Shown here piece after piece: positions 16,075 to 25,665 of a stretch of 64,000 nucleotides of DNA. The position numbers and the translations under genes are program-made. Where the stretch lies: NCBI GenBank assembly GCA_023460795.1, contig JAEWPC010000020.1, forward strand, positions 1 to 64,000. The letters are read 5' to 3'. The DNA comes from Bacillota bacterium. Lineage in GTDB: Bacteria > Bacillota > Bacilli > Paenibacillales > Paenibacillaceae. Below the pieces are notes generated by a model. That model made no database searches. It worked only from the letters and a program-made list of their open reading frames with translations, and was not told the DNA's origin. Position 1 is the stretch's first letter; each line of letters begins with the position of its first letter.

Positions 16075-16842
16075 ATGGAGCAGAAAATTCACTGGGAAGC
16101 CGAGAAGTACGATGGTTCGATGGGGTTTGTGTCCGAGTACGGGGTAAGCATGATCGAGTGGCTGCGACCGCAAGCGGGCGAAAGCATTGTCGACTTCGGC
16201 TGCGGTACGGGGGATCTGGCGGCAAGGATTGCAGAAAGCGGTGCAGTGGTTCTCGGTGTCGATATTTCCCCGGAAATGGTCGTACGAGCACGAAAGAAGC
16301 ATCCTCATATAAGCTTCGAGCGCGGGGACGGCACGTCATGGCGCTCGCCTCAGCCGTTCGACGCGGTATTCAGCAACGCGGCCCTGCATTGGATGAGAGA
16401 TGCGGGAGCGGTTGTGAAGACGATAGCGAGCAATCTCAGAATCGGCGGCAGGTTCGTGGCGGAATTCGGAGGTCACGGTAACGTGAAAGATATCGTTCAG
16501 GCTATGAGAGATACGCTGGAGGCGCGAGGACGGATGGATGCGTTCGTCATGCCGTGGTATTTTCCGAAGGTGGGGGAATATGCGTCTTTGCTGGAACAGG
16601 AAGGCTTCGAGGTGCGCAAGGCCGTGTCGATCGACCGTCCGACTCCATTGGAGGATGGAGAGCAAGGAATGATGGGCTGGTTGCGAATGTTCGGGCATGC
16701 GATGGTACCGAAAGCTTCTGCGACGGAGATGGAGGCTTGGTTTATCGAAGCGTGCGAGAGGCTTAAGCCTGTTGCCTACGAAGCCGGTCAATGGACGGCA
16801 GGTTATCGGAGAATCCGGGTCGAAGCAGTCAAGTTGGGCTAG
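16075..16842 (+). CDS. Class I SAM-dependent methyltransferase (trans-aconitate methyltransferase-like)
   Basis: A 255-residue Rossmann-fold methyltransferase. Motif I is VDFGCGTGDLA, motif II VLGVDISPEMV, and the post-motif FDAVFSNAALHWM is typical of the Tam/UbiE-like group that methylates small molecules. Soluble. AGGAG lies 11 bp before the ATG. It is flanked by unrelated genes, so the substrate cannot be inferred. Confidence 0.85.
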   Translation: MEQKIHWEAEKYDGSMGFVSEYGVSMIEWLRPQAGESIVDFGCGTGDLAARIAESGAVVLGVDISPEMVVRARKKHPHISFERGDGTSWRSPQPFDAVFSNAALHWMRDAGAVVKTIASNLRIGGRFVAEFGGHGNVKDIVQAMRDTLEARGRMDAFVMPWYFPKVGEYASLLEQEGFEVRKAVSIDRPTPLEDGEQGMMGWLRMFGHAMVPKASATEMEAWFIEACERLKPVAYEAGQWTAGYRRIRVEAVKLG

Positions 16843-16945
16843 TATACGGCAATATTGGATATAACTTCGCCTCGAGTCCGCATTGACAGAATAGCGGTTG
16901 CCTTGCGAGAATGAGGGGATCAACTTCGCGGAGGAACACAACAAG

Positions 16946-18292
16946 ATGAAACTATTTAAAAGCTGGTACGCGATACTGTGGCTGGCGCTCCCCTCCCTAT
17001 TCGCGTTCGCGACGCAGACGGTTACGGGGTCGATTAACCTGATTATCGTCGGCGACTTAGGTTATCTGGCCATTGCGATCGTAGGCGTTACGAATATTAT
17101 TATGTACAACGTGTTCGCCATCTTCTCCGGAATCGGACATTCCGTTAACTACTTGGTCGCGCAAAACTTCGGAGCGGGCGAGATGCGCAAAGGGATGCAG
17201 AGAACGTACCTGGCGCTTGTCGTCAGTATCGGGGTTGGCGTGCTGATTACGCTTGCCGGCTGGTTGGCTAGCGAGACCGTGCTGAAGCTAACGGGCGCAT
17301 CGCCTAACTTTCTCGCCGAGGGTACCGAGTACGTGGAACTGAGGTTCTATGCCATGGCATTCGGTATTATCAGCTTCGTGTTCCATGGATTTTTCAGAGG
17401 AGTCGGGGATACAAGGACATCGATGGTCGTCTCGATCCTGTCGAACGCCTTGATGGTAGGGTTAACCTACGGGATGACTTATGGTCACTGGGGATTGCCG
17501 AACCTTGGACTCGTAGGCGCAGGATATGCGCTTCTTATCGGCGAGGCGGTACAATTGTTCATTTGCCTGATCGTCTTCTGGGGACCGATGCATCGCAAGT
17601 TCCAGACGCGCAGCATTCCGAAGCCGGATTGGAAGGAGCTTCGCTTGATTTCGCAGGAGAGCGGCAAGCTTGGCCTTCAAGAATTTTCCATGAGTATCTC
17701 GATGTACATCTTCACGATATTCGTATTGACGCTTGGCGAAGTGGCTACGGCGGCCAACGAAATGGCGCTTAACGTCATGTCCTTCGGATTCATGCCGGCG
17801 TTCGCGTTCGGCTCGACGGCGACGATTCTGATCGGTCAACAACTCGGTCAAGGCAATCCGAAGCTGGCGAAAATCATGGGTACGCACACGGCGGTGCTCG
17901 GCGCGATATTCCTGTTCCTACTCGGTACGGCGGAGCTAATCTGGGCGGAACCGATCGCTAAGCTGTACAGCCAAGATCCCGAAGTGTACGAACTGGCGGC
18001 TGATCTGATCCGGGCGTCGGCATACTTGCAAATCTTCGACGGCCTCTACAATTTCTATGCCGGCGGGTTAAGAGGCATCGGAGACACGACGTTCTTGATG
18101 CGGGCGTCGATCGTACTCAGTCTGTTTATGTTCGTTCCCGTTACGTATCTGTTCGTCAGCGTGTTCGAATGGGGCAGCATGGGGGCGTGGTACGCGCTCT
18201 ACTCTTATCTGGTCGTACTCGGACTCGCGGTAATGGTACGTTATTATAGAACGGATTTTTCGACGGTACAGTTGAAGGAAGCGCACGGATAA
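16946..18292 (+). CDS. MATE family multidrug/metabolite exporter
   Basis: A 448-residue polytopic membrane protein with the two homologous six-helix halves of MATE/DinF exporters: VTGSINLIIVGDLG early in half one and the repeated FRGVGDTRTS / LRGIGDTTFLM motifs. Such proteins expel cationic drugs or metabolites using Na+ or H+ gradients. ATG 16946 has GGAGG 11 bp upstream; a TTG 48 bp earlier is weaker. It converges on the SDR gene, sharing a bidirectional hairpin. Confidence 0.9.
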   Translation: MKLFKSWYAILWLALPSLFAFATQTVTGSINLIIVGDLGYLAIAIVGVTNIIMYNVFAIFSGIGHSVNYLVAQNFGAGEMRKGMQRTYLALVVSIGVGVLITLAGWLASETVLKLTGASPNFLAEGTEYVELRFYAMAFGIISFVFHGFFRGVGDTRTSMVVSILSNALMVGLTYGMTYGHWGLPNLGLVGAGYALLIGEAVQLFICLIVFWGPMHRKFQTRSIPKPDWKELRLISQESGKLGLQEFSMSISMYIFTIFVLTLGEVATAANEMALNVMSFGFMPAFAFGSTATILIGQQLGQGNPKLAKIMGTHTAVLGAIFLFLLGTAELIWAEPIAKLYSQDPEVYELAADLIRASAYLQIFDGLYNFYAGGLRGIGDTTFLMRASIVLSLFMFVPVTYLFVSVFEWGSMGAWYALYSYLVVLGLAVMVRYYRTDFSTVQLKEAHG

Positions 18293-18295
18293 AAG

Positions 18296-18326
18296 AAACG
18301 GGTGAGCCGATGAGGCTCACCCGTTT
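18296..18326. terminator. Convergent bidirectional terminator (MATE / SDR)
   Basis: Perfect 13-bp stem AAACGGGTGAGCC / GGCTCACCCGTTT with 5-nt loop. The SDR stop codon is inside the hairpin. T-rich flank is better on the minus strand (TTTCTTTTAT). Confidence 0.8.
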
Positions 18327-19192
18327 ACGATTTCGCCGCCGTTGACGTGCAGCACTTGACCGGCTACGTACGAAGAATCCTCGCTGGCTAAGTAGACGTA
18401 TGCCGGGGCTAGCTCGGAAGGCTGTCCGGCTCTCGTCATCGGCGTATCCGAACCGAACTTGGCGACTTGATCGGCGCCGAACGTCGACGGGATCAGCGGC
18501 GTCCAGATCGGACCCGGGGCGACGGCGTTGACGCGGATGCCCTGGCCGATGACGTTAAGCGCAAGGGAGCGGGTGAAGGCGACGATCGCGCCTTTCGTTG
18601 CCGAGTAATCGAGCAATGTCGGACTTCCCTTGTAGGCGGTAATCGACGCCGTGTTGATGATCGTAGCGCCGGCGGACAAGTGAGGCAGCGCCGCTTGCGT
18701 GAGATAGAACATGCCGAATACGTTCGTCTTGAACGTGCGCTCCAGCTGCTGAGGCGTAATCTGCTCGAGCTTGTCCTGCGGATGCTGCTCGGCCGCGTTG
18801 TTGACGACGACGTCCAGCCGTCCGAACGTCTTGATCGCTTGATCTATCGCGTACTTGCAGAAGCCCTGGTCGCCGATGTCGCCGGAGAGCAGCAGGATCT
18901 GGCCTCCGGCGGCTTCGACGAGTTTCTTCGTCTCCTGGGCGTCGACTTCCTCGTTCAAGTAGACGATAGCAACCTTCGCGCCTTCCTTGGCGAACAGAAT
19001 CGAGACGGCTCTACCGATTCCGCTGTCTCCGCCGGAAATGATCGCGACTTTGTCCTTAAGCTTACCCGCAGGGAAGTAGATCGGCGATTGCGCTTCGGGC
19101 AGCGGGTTCATGTCCTTCTCGATGCCTGGCATTCGATCCTGATGCTGCGGCGGGAATGAGGTCGGGCGTTGCGGATTAGTAGGTGCGGTCAT
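18317..19192 (-). CDS. SDR family NAD(P)-dependent oxidoreductase (YhdF/YdaD-like stress type)
   Basis: A 291-residue classical short-chain dehydrogenase with the extended 45-residue N-terminal arm (FPPQHQDRMPG) of the glucose-1-dehydrogenase-like general-stress subgroup. Cofactor motif GGDSGIG at 54-60, NNAAEQ, and the catalytic Ser183, Tyr196 and Lys200 (YSATK) are all present. Cytoplasmic. ATG 19192 follows AAAGGAG by 11 bp; the longer GTG frame overlaps that site. Substrate unknown. Confidence 0.9.
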   Translation of the reverse strand: MTAPTNPQRPTSFPPQHQDRMPGIEKDMNPLPEAQSPIYFPAGKLKDKVAIISGGDSGIGRAVSILFAKEGAKVAIVYLNEEVDAQETKKLVEAAGGQILLLSGDIGDQGFCKYAIDQAIKTFGRLDVVVNNAAEQHPQDKLEQITPQQLERTFKTNVFGMFYLTQAALPHLSAGATIINTASITAYKGSPTLLDYSATKGAIVAFTRSLALNVIGQGIRVNAVAPGPIWTPLIPSTFGADQVAKFGSDTPMTRAGQPSELAPAYVYLASEDSSYVAGQVLHVNGGEIVNG

Positions 19193-19333
19193 ACGAAGAA
19201 GCACTCCTTTCGTTCTGAGGGTAGGGTATACAGGTTTGGCAGGAAATAGTCATGAGGCGGGAACAAAAGAGGGCGGAGCAACGGGATTTCCCGCATGCTC
19301 CGCCCACTCGCTATCTCCTCATTTTCGCGCACC

Positions 19334-20734
19334 TTACACGTTTTTCCTCGAAGTCTTCTTTCCGTCGCAGCTGAACAGCACGTTTTTGTCGTCGACGACC
19401 GTCTCCAGATGAACCGGCTTACCCCATAGCGAGACGAGGTAAGGCAATGTGCGCTCCACGTATTTTAAATCGAGCTCGACTCCCTCGAACCGGTGCGCGA
19501 TGTACAGCTCGCCACTCCGCCGATAGTCGCCGTCGGTCACCTCCAAATACGGGAAGCCTCCGTTCACGCGGGAGAAGGTAAGCTGGTCGCGGATATTTTC
19601 CCACGTTTTATCGGTAATCTGCCACTCCGGCCCTTTTTTCTCGAAAACATAAAGATCGAGCTCTTCGACAAGCTCTTTGGTGAGATAGTTACGCAAGAAC
19701 GAGATATCGGAGTCTAGCTCGCGCACCTCGAATATTTTCTCATGTCCGAATCTACGCTCGATATCCTCGAAAATTTTCAGCCCGAGATAGTACGGATTAA
19801 GCGAGTGGCGCGAAGGTTGAACGACGGCGGAATTGAGCTTGGCGTATTCGATCGTCTCCTCGCTCGTCAGCGGGAGCTCGCGCATGATCTTCTGGTGCCA
19901 ATACGAAGCCCAGCCTTCGTTCATGATCTTCGTCTCGATCTGCGGCCAGAAGTAGAGCATTTCCTCGCGAATGATGCTCATAATGTCGCGCTGCCAATCT
20001 TCGAGCTCCGGCGAGAACTCCTGGATGAACCAGACGATGTCCTTCTCCGGCTTCAGCGGGAATTTGCGGGATTCCGAAGCCTCGCTCGCCTGCTTAGCCG
20101 CACGTGCCTCCGATTCCTCCAGCTCCCACAAATCCGCGTACCTCGGGTCGATCTGACGTGCACCACGCTCCTCTTTCAGGCGCTTGTGCTGCATCTCCGT
20201 ATATTTTTTCTTATCGAGTCCGTATGGCTTGTGAATGCTCGGGTCGACGTGCTCCTGCACGGCCATGACCGCGTCGAGGAAACGCTCGACTTCGGCGGCG
20301 CCGTATTCGATCTCGTAGCCGTTAATCCGCTCGGCGGCGGCCGACATGCTGTCGACCATGTTGCGATTGGAGATGGAGAAGCGGGCGTTGTTCTTGAAGA
20401 AGTCGCAATGCGCGAGCACGTGGGCGACGATCAGCTTGTTCTGCACGAGAGAGTTGCCGTCGAGGAGGAAGGCGTAGCAGGGGTTAGAGTTGATGACGAG
20501 CTCGTAAATTTTGCTGAGGCCGAGGTCGTATTGCATCTTCATCTTATTGAAGGTTTTGCCGAAGCTCCAGTGCGAGAACCGAGTAGGCATCCCGTACGCG
20601 CCGAACGTGTAGATGATGTCCGCGGGGCAAATTTCGTAACGCATCGGGTAGAAATCGAGATGAAAGCGCTCGGCGATCTCCGTAATCGCCGATATCGCTT
20701 CTTCCAATTGTTGTTGTTCCTGTTCGAACGGCAT
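19334..20734 (-). CDS. spoVR: SpoVR family protein (intact copy)
   Basis: A full-length 466-residue SpoVR, needed for normal spore cortex formation in Bacillus. Conserved blocks include FHLDFYPMRYEICPADIIYTFGAYGMPTRF (split here as residues 24-53), the histidine-containing LIVAHVLAHCDFFKNN, and the C-terminal ERTLPYLVSLWGKPVHLE. It often travels with prkA and yhbH; here prkA is 12 kb away and yhbH is absent. AGGGGG lies 11 bp before the ATG. Immediately upstream, and divergent, begins the type I restriction operon. Beyond that operon lies a decayed second spoVR. Confidence 0.94.
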   Translation of the reverse strand: MPFEQEQQQLEEAISAITEIAERFHLDFYPMRYEICPADIIYTFGAYGMPTRFSHWSFGKTFNKMKMQYDLGLSKIYELVINSNPCYAFLLDGNSLVQNKLIVAHVLAHCDFFKNNARFSISNRNMVDSMSAAAERINGYEIEYGAAEVERFLDAVMAVQEHVDPSIHKPYGLDKKKYTEMQHKRLKEERGARQIDPRYADLWELEESEARAAKQASEASESRKFPLKPEKDIVWFIQEFSPELEDWQRDIMSIIREEMLYFWPQIETKIMNEGWASYWHQKIMRELPLTSEETIEYAKLNSAVVQPSRHSLNPYYLGLKIFEDIERRFGHEKIFEVRELDSDISFLRNYLTKELVEELDLYVFEKKGPEWQITDKTWENIRDQLTFSRVNGGFPYLEVTDGDYRRSGELYIAHRFEGVELDLKYVERTLPYLVSLWGKPVHLETVVDDKNVLFSCDGKKTSRKNV

Positions 20735-20928
20735 GCTTGGTCAAGCCCCCTGTCGATCGCGATAGATTTCACCACTTTATGTATATGAGGGAAGCGGCGG
20801 GAGCGTGACAGTTTGCTCCAAGAAGACAACGGAAGCATTTAGCTTAAAGGTTTGCAGGTCTCCTTGTCGAAATACTAGACTTATAATGTTACTATAGAAC
20901 TAATTGTTCGATTCAGGGGGTTATGTGA

Positions 20929-23900
20929 ATGGCTGGTAATTTTAGTTTTCTGGAGAGCCGATGGAACATCCTATCCGATCTTGGGGAAATGGCCGAACGT
21001 AATCTCTACATCGATCCCAACACATCCTTGATTAAGCTGCGAATGTTCGGTGAAACCTTAACCAAATACATTTGCGCCATGGAAGAAATGGATGAAACGA
21101 AGGAGCTTACACAGGTCGATCGGCTCTCTCAGTTGAAGAGAGACGGTTTGATTTCCGATGAGATAGTAGATTATTTACATACGCTTCGCAAAATCGGCAA
21201 TAAAGCCGTCCACGAGTCAGGGTATGGATCGACGAAAGAAGCTCAGACGCTAACGCAGCTTGCGTTCCGATTGAGCGTTTGGTTCATGCAAGTTTACGGG
21301 GATTGGGGATTCCAAGAACCAGAATATGTTGAGCCTGTGGAGCAAGAGAGCGCTAGCAATCAAATTCAGTTGGATCAATTGGCTAACTCCTATGAAGAGA
21401 AGGTGGCTAAGCTTCAACAAGAGCTTGCCGCTCTCCGTCAACAACAGACTACTATTCCTAACGAAGATAAGAAGAAGCGCCAAGCTAAATCTAAAAATGC
21501 AGGTTCTGCTTTCGCGCTGACGGAAGCCGAAACAAGAATCATTATAGATGAGAAGCTGCGACAAGCCGGTTGGGAAGCAGACACACAAACGTTGCGCTTC
21601 GGGTTAGGTATTCGTCCGGAAAAAGGCCGAAACATCGCTATCGCGGAATGGGCGCTTAAGGCAGGATTTGCCGATTACGCATTGTTCTGCGGGTTAGAGT
21701 TAGTCGGGATCGTAGAGGCAAAACGGATTAGTAAAAACGTAGAAGCTGATATCGTGCAAGCGAAAAAGTACGCCATGCAAGTCGTGCACCATGGCGACGA
21801 AATGATTCATGAGCCGTGGGGGAACTATCAAGTTCCGTTCCTATTCTCGACGAATGGTCGTCCGTATCTAGAGCAACTGAAACATATGTCGGGAATATGG
21901 TTTCTTGATGCACGGAAACCGACCAATCATCCACGTCCATTGCAAGCATGGTACTCGCCAGAGGGTTTGAAGAGCCTGCTTCAACGGGATGCGGAGCAAG
22001 CGAACAACGACTTGAAAGACGAGGCGCTAGACTATCTCAAGCTTCGTCCCTATCAAGAAGACGCAATTAGGTCTGTGGAGAAGTCGATTGATCAAGGACA
22101 ACGCAATATTCTTCTCGCTATGGCTACAGGAACGGGCAAGACCCGAATGGCGATCGGGCTTATATACCGTCTGATCAAGCATAACCGGTTTAAGCGTATT
22201 CTGTTCCTCGTTGATCGTTCGGCGCTTGGACGGCAAGCGGAGGCGGCGTTCAAGGATTCCAAGCTGGAGAGCTATCATTCTTTCACCGAGATCTTCGAAC
22301 TCCAGTCGCTCGATGACAAGAAGCCGAATCCGGAGACGAAAGTCCAGATCGCAACCGTTCAAGGGATGCTGAAGCGGCTTTTCTATAACGATTCCGATGA
22401 TGGAAACATTCCTCCGGTTGATCAATACGATTGTATCCTCGTCGACGAAGCGCATCGCGGATATACGCTGGACAAGGAAATGTCTGAGGTCGAGCTGGAG
22501 TACCGCGACCACGAGGATTACGTCAGCAAGTATCGGAAGGTGCTGGACTATTTCGACGCGGTGCGCATCGGATTAACGGCTACGCCTGCGCTGCACACGG
22601 TAGAGATTTTCGGGCGCCCGGTATTCAATTATTCGTATCGTGAAGCGGTTATTGACGGCTGGCTTATCGATCATGAACCGCCGGTGCAGTTCGAGACGCA
22701 TTTGAAGAAGCATGGAATCAAGTGGCAAGTCGGGGAAGAAGTCGCAGTGTACGACGTCTCTTCCGGCAATATCGCCAAGGAACTGCTTCAGGACGAGATT
22801 AATCTCGAAGTCACTCAGTTCAACAAAACCGTCATTACCGAGAGCTTCAACCGAGTTATTCTTGAAGAGCTCACGAAGCACATCGACCCAGAATCGGAAG
22901 GCAAGACGCTCATTTTTGCGGCGACGGACGATCATGCAGATATGGTTGTGCGGATCTTCAAAGAAGAGCTGGAGAAGGTTTATGGTGCGGTTGATGACAA
23001 TGCCGTTCTGAAAATCACAGGTTCGATCAAGGACCCTTTGCATGCGATTAAGCTGTTCAAAAATGAACGGCTGCCCAACATCGTTGTCACTGTCGATTTG
23101 CTGACGACCGGCATTGATATTCCAAGCATTACGAACCTCGTATTCATGCGCCGTGTTCGCTCACGAATTCTTTATGAACAAATGCTAGGGAGAGCGACGA
23201 GAAGGTGCGACGAGATCGGGAAAGACCACTTCATGATCTACGACGCCGTTGGCATCTATGAGTCGTTAAAGCCCTACACAGATATGAAGCCAGTCGTGAC
23301 TAAGCCAAACGTGACGCTTGATCAGCTCACGGAAGAATTGGCACAGATCGAAAACGAGGAGCAAGGCAAGACACATAAGGATCAAATCGTTGCCAAAATC
23401 CAGCGTAAAAAGCGTACTTGGACAGAGAAGGATCACGAAGATTATAAGGCGCTGTCCGGCGGGATGAGCATCGAGAAGTTCATCAACGAATTGAAGCAAA
23501 TGAGTGCAGTACAGGCTGGAGCCGACCTGCAAGCGAAGAAAACGCTTATCGCTTTCATCGATGAAAATCGCGACAGAGCACACCGGATCTATATCTCCGA
23601 ACATGAGGACAAGCTGCTCTCAACAACTCGCGGCTATGGCGACGCCCAGAAACCGGAGGATTATTTGGAAGGGTTCAAAGCGTTCATTGAGGAGAACATG
23701 AACCTTATTCCTGCGCTGACTTTGATCTGTAAGCGTCCGAGTGACCTGACTCGGGACGAATTGCGCAAGCTTCGAGTGGCACTTGATCAGAATGGCTATT
23801 CGGAGAAGATGTTGCAGACCGCATGGCGAGATGCGAAGAACGAAGATATTGCAGCGGACATCATCAGCTTCATCCGTCAGCAAGCGCTCGGCGACCCATT

Positions 23901-24177
23901 AATTAGCCATGAAGAGCGCATTGAGGGCGCTATGAAAAAGATTTATGATATGAAAGTTTGGTCGACGGTCCAGAAGGGCTGGTTGGCGCGAATTGAGAAG
24001 CAGCTGCTGCAAGAGTCGGTGCTGGATCCAAATCCGGAGAACGCATTCGATGTCGAGCCCTTCAAGAGCAAAGGCGGCTACAAGCAACTGAACAAGATAT
24101 TCGACGGCGAGATAGAAACGATCGTAACAACAATCAACACAGCACTCTATACACCACGAAAGAGGGATATGGCGTAA
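20929..24177 (+). CDS. hsdR: Type I restriction endonuclease subunit R (HsdR)
   Basis: A 1082-residue motor/nuclease subunit of a type I restriction complex. An N-terminal DUF4145-like region and coiled coil (about 130-180) come first. The HsdR nuclease domain follows, with Asp249 and Glu263-Ala-Lys265. The superfamily 2 helicase has motif I ATGTGKT (Lys404), DEAH at 506-509 and LTATPALHT. The C-terminal part (DLTRDELRKLRVAL) binds the methylase core. It translocates DNA and cleaves unmethylated invaders at a distance. AGGGGG lies 8 bp before the ATG. The hsdM start follows its stop without a gap, so it is one operon. Confidence 0.96.
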   Translation: MAGNFSFLESRWNILSDLGEMAERNLYIDPNTSLIKLRMFGETLTKYICAMEEMDETKELTQVDRLSQLKRDGLISDEIVDYLHTLRKIGNKAVHESGYGSTKEAQTLTQLAFRLSVWFMQVYGDWGFQEPEYVEPVEQESASNQIQLDQLANSYEEKVAKLQQELAALRQQQTTIPNEDKKKRQAKSKNAGSAFALTEAETRIIIDEKLRQAGWEADTQTLRFGLGIRPEKGRNIAIAEWALKAGFADYALFCGLELVGIVEAKRISKNVEADIVQAKKYAMQVVHHGDEMIHEPWGNYQVPFLFSTNGRPYLEQLKHMSGIWFLDARKPTNHPRPLQAWYSPEGLKSLLQRDAEQANNDLKDEALDYLKLRPYQEDAIRSVEKSIDQGQRNILLAMATGTGKTRMAIGLIYRLIKHNRFKRILFLVDRSALGRQAEAAFKDSKLESYHSFTEIFELQSLDDKKPNPETKVQIATVQGMLKRLFYNDSDDGNIPPVDQYDCILVDEAHRGYTLDKEMSEVELEYRDHEDYVSKYRKVLDYFDAVRIGLTATPALHTVEIFGRPVFNYSYREAVIDGWLIDHEPPVQFETHLKKHGIKWQVGEEVAVYDVSSGNIAKELLQDEINLEVTQFNKTVITESFNRVILEELTKHIDPESEGKTLIFAATDDHADMVVRIFKEELEKVYGAVDDNAVLKITGSIKDPLHAIKLFKNERLPNIVVTVDLLTTGIDIPSITNLVFMRRVRSRILYEQMLGRATRRCDEIGKDHFMIYDAVGIYESLKPYTDMKPVVTKPNVTLDQLTEELAQIENEEQGKTHKDQIVAKIQRKKRTWTEKDHEDYKALSGGMSIEKFINELKQMSAVQAGADLQAKKTLIAFIDENRDRAHRIYISEHEDKLLSTTRGYGDAQKPEDYLEGFKAFIEENMNLIPALTLICKRPSDLTRDELRKLRVALDQNGYSEKMLQTAWRDAKNEDIAADIISFIRQQALGDPLISHEERIEGAMKKIYDMKVWSTVQKGWLARIEKQLLQESVLDPNPENAFDVEPFKSKGGYKQLNKIFDGEIETIVTTINTALYTPRKRDMA

Positions 24178-25665
24178 ATGGGCAATCAGGATATCGTACA
24201 GAAGCTTTGGAACTTATGTAACGTCCTGCGTGATGACGGCATCACGTATCACCAATATGTAACGGAATTGACGTACCTGCTGTTCATGAAAATGATGAAG
24301 GAAACCAACAACGAAGGCATTCTGCCAGAGGAATATCGTTGGGATACGTTGACGGATAAGCATGGTTTGACATTGCAGCAGCATTACCGTCAATTGCTAC
24401 TTGATCTTGGCAACCAAGGCAACGAAACGATCAAGCAAATCTATATGAATGCCACCTCCAACATCAACGAGCCGAAAAATTTGGAGAAAATCATTACGTC
24501 CATCGATCAGCTCGACTGGTACAGCGCGAAGGAAGAAGGTCTTGGCGACTTGTACGAGGGCTTGCTTGAGAAAAATGCGAGTGAGACGAAGTCTGGAGCG
24601 GGGCAATATTTTACGCCGCGACCGTTGATTGATGTGATTGTTAAGCTCGTTGATCCTCAGCCAGGTGAGCGTTGCAATGACCCAGCTGCAGGTACATTCG
24701 GCTTTATGATTGCGGCGGATCGTCATGTACGCAGTAAGACGGATGATTATTTCGACCTGGGCGAGAAGGAAGCCGAATTCCAGAAGCAACAAGCGTTCAC
24801 TGGCGTAGAGCTCGTTAAAGATACGCATCGTCTCGCGATGATGAATGCGATGCTGCACGACATTCACGGTGAAATCATCCTTGGTGATACGCTATCTGAT
24901 GACGGTGCCAACCTGAAAAACTTCGACGTTATCATGACGAATCCGCCATTCGGCACGAAGCAAGGCGGCGAGCGTCCAACACGCGACGACTTGACGTTCA
25001 CGACGACCAATAAACAGCTGAACTTCCTTCAGCATATTTATCGTGCTTTAAGAGCGAACGGGGTTGCTCGCGCGGCTGTAGTTCTGCCGGACAACGTGCT
25101 GTTCGAAAGTGGCGTAGGCGCGAAGATTCGCGCCGACTTGATGGACAAGTGTAATCTGCACACCATCCTGCGATTACCAACGGGTATCTTCTACGCGCAA
25201 GGCGTTAAGACGAACGTCTTGTTCTTCACGCGCGAGAAGACGGATAAGGATAGTACGAAGCAAGTCTGGATCTACGATATGCGTACCAATATGCCAAGCT
25301 TCGGTAAGCGCACTCCGCTGACAGTAGCTCATTTTGACGCGTTCGTGGCGGCTTATTCGGCTGAAGATCGCACGAAAGTGGAAGACGAGCGTTGGAACGT
25401 ATTCACTCGTGAGGAGATTTTGAAAAAGGATGACAGCCTCGATATCGGCTTGATAGCAGATGAATCGCTGTCGGCTTACGACAACTTGCCTGATCCGATC
25501 GACTCGGCAGAAGAAGCGATGGCGAAGCTGGAGGAAGCGTTGGCATTGCTCGGCGAGGTTGTGGCGGAATTGAAGGCGGTTGAAGCGAAGCCAGTTCGAT
25601 ATGAGGAAAGTAAGCCTGTGTTAGCGAAAGTCGCAGAAACATCTGGGGTGTACGGCAATGAGTAA
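24178..25665 (+). CDS. hsdM: Type I DNA adenine methyltransferase subunit M (HsdM)
   Basis: A 495-residue N6-adenine methylase. The N-terminal HsdM helical domain starts WNLCNVLRDDGITYHQYVTELTYLLF. SAM motif I is DPAAGTFGF from Asp168 and the catalytic NPPF starts at Asn255. It follows the hsdR stop directly and overlaps hsdS by 8 bp. It protects host DNA at the site set by HsdS and is part of the R2M2S1 complex. Confidence 0.96.
   Translation: MGNQDIVQKLWNLCNVLRDDGITYHQYVTELTYLLFMKMMKETNNEGILPEEYRWDTLTDKHGLTLQQHYRQLLLDLGNQGNETIKQIYMNATSNINEPKNLEKIITSIDQLDWYSAKEEGLGDLYEGLLEKNASETKSGAGQYFTPRPLIDVIVKLVDPQPGERCNDPAAGTFGFMIAADRHVRSKTDDYFDLGEKEAEFQKQQAFTGVELVKDTHRLAMMNAMLHDIHGEIILGDTLSDDGANLKNFDVIMTNPPFGTKQGGERPTRDDLTFTTTNKQLNFLQHIYRALRANGVARAAVVLPDNVLFESGVGAKIRADLMDKCNLHTILRLPTGIFYAQGVKTNVLFFTREKTDKDSTKQVWIYDMRTNMPSFGKRTPLTVAHFDAFVAAYSAEDRTKVEDERWNVFTREEILKKDDSLDIGLIADESLSAYDNLPDPIDSAEEAMAKLEEALALLGEVVAELKAVEAKPVRYEESKPVLAKVAETSGVYGNE

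Noticed and set aside
20864..20887. Promoter TTGTCG...TATAAT before hsdR
   Set aside because: Spacer is only 12 bp; TATAAT may still be a -10, but no valid -35 was found, so no promoter is annotated.
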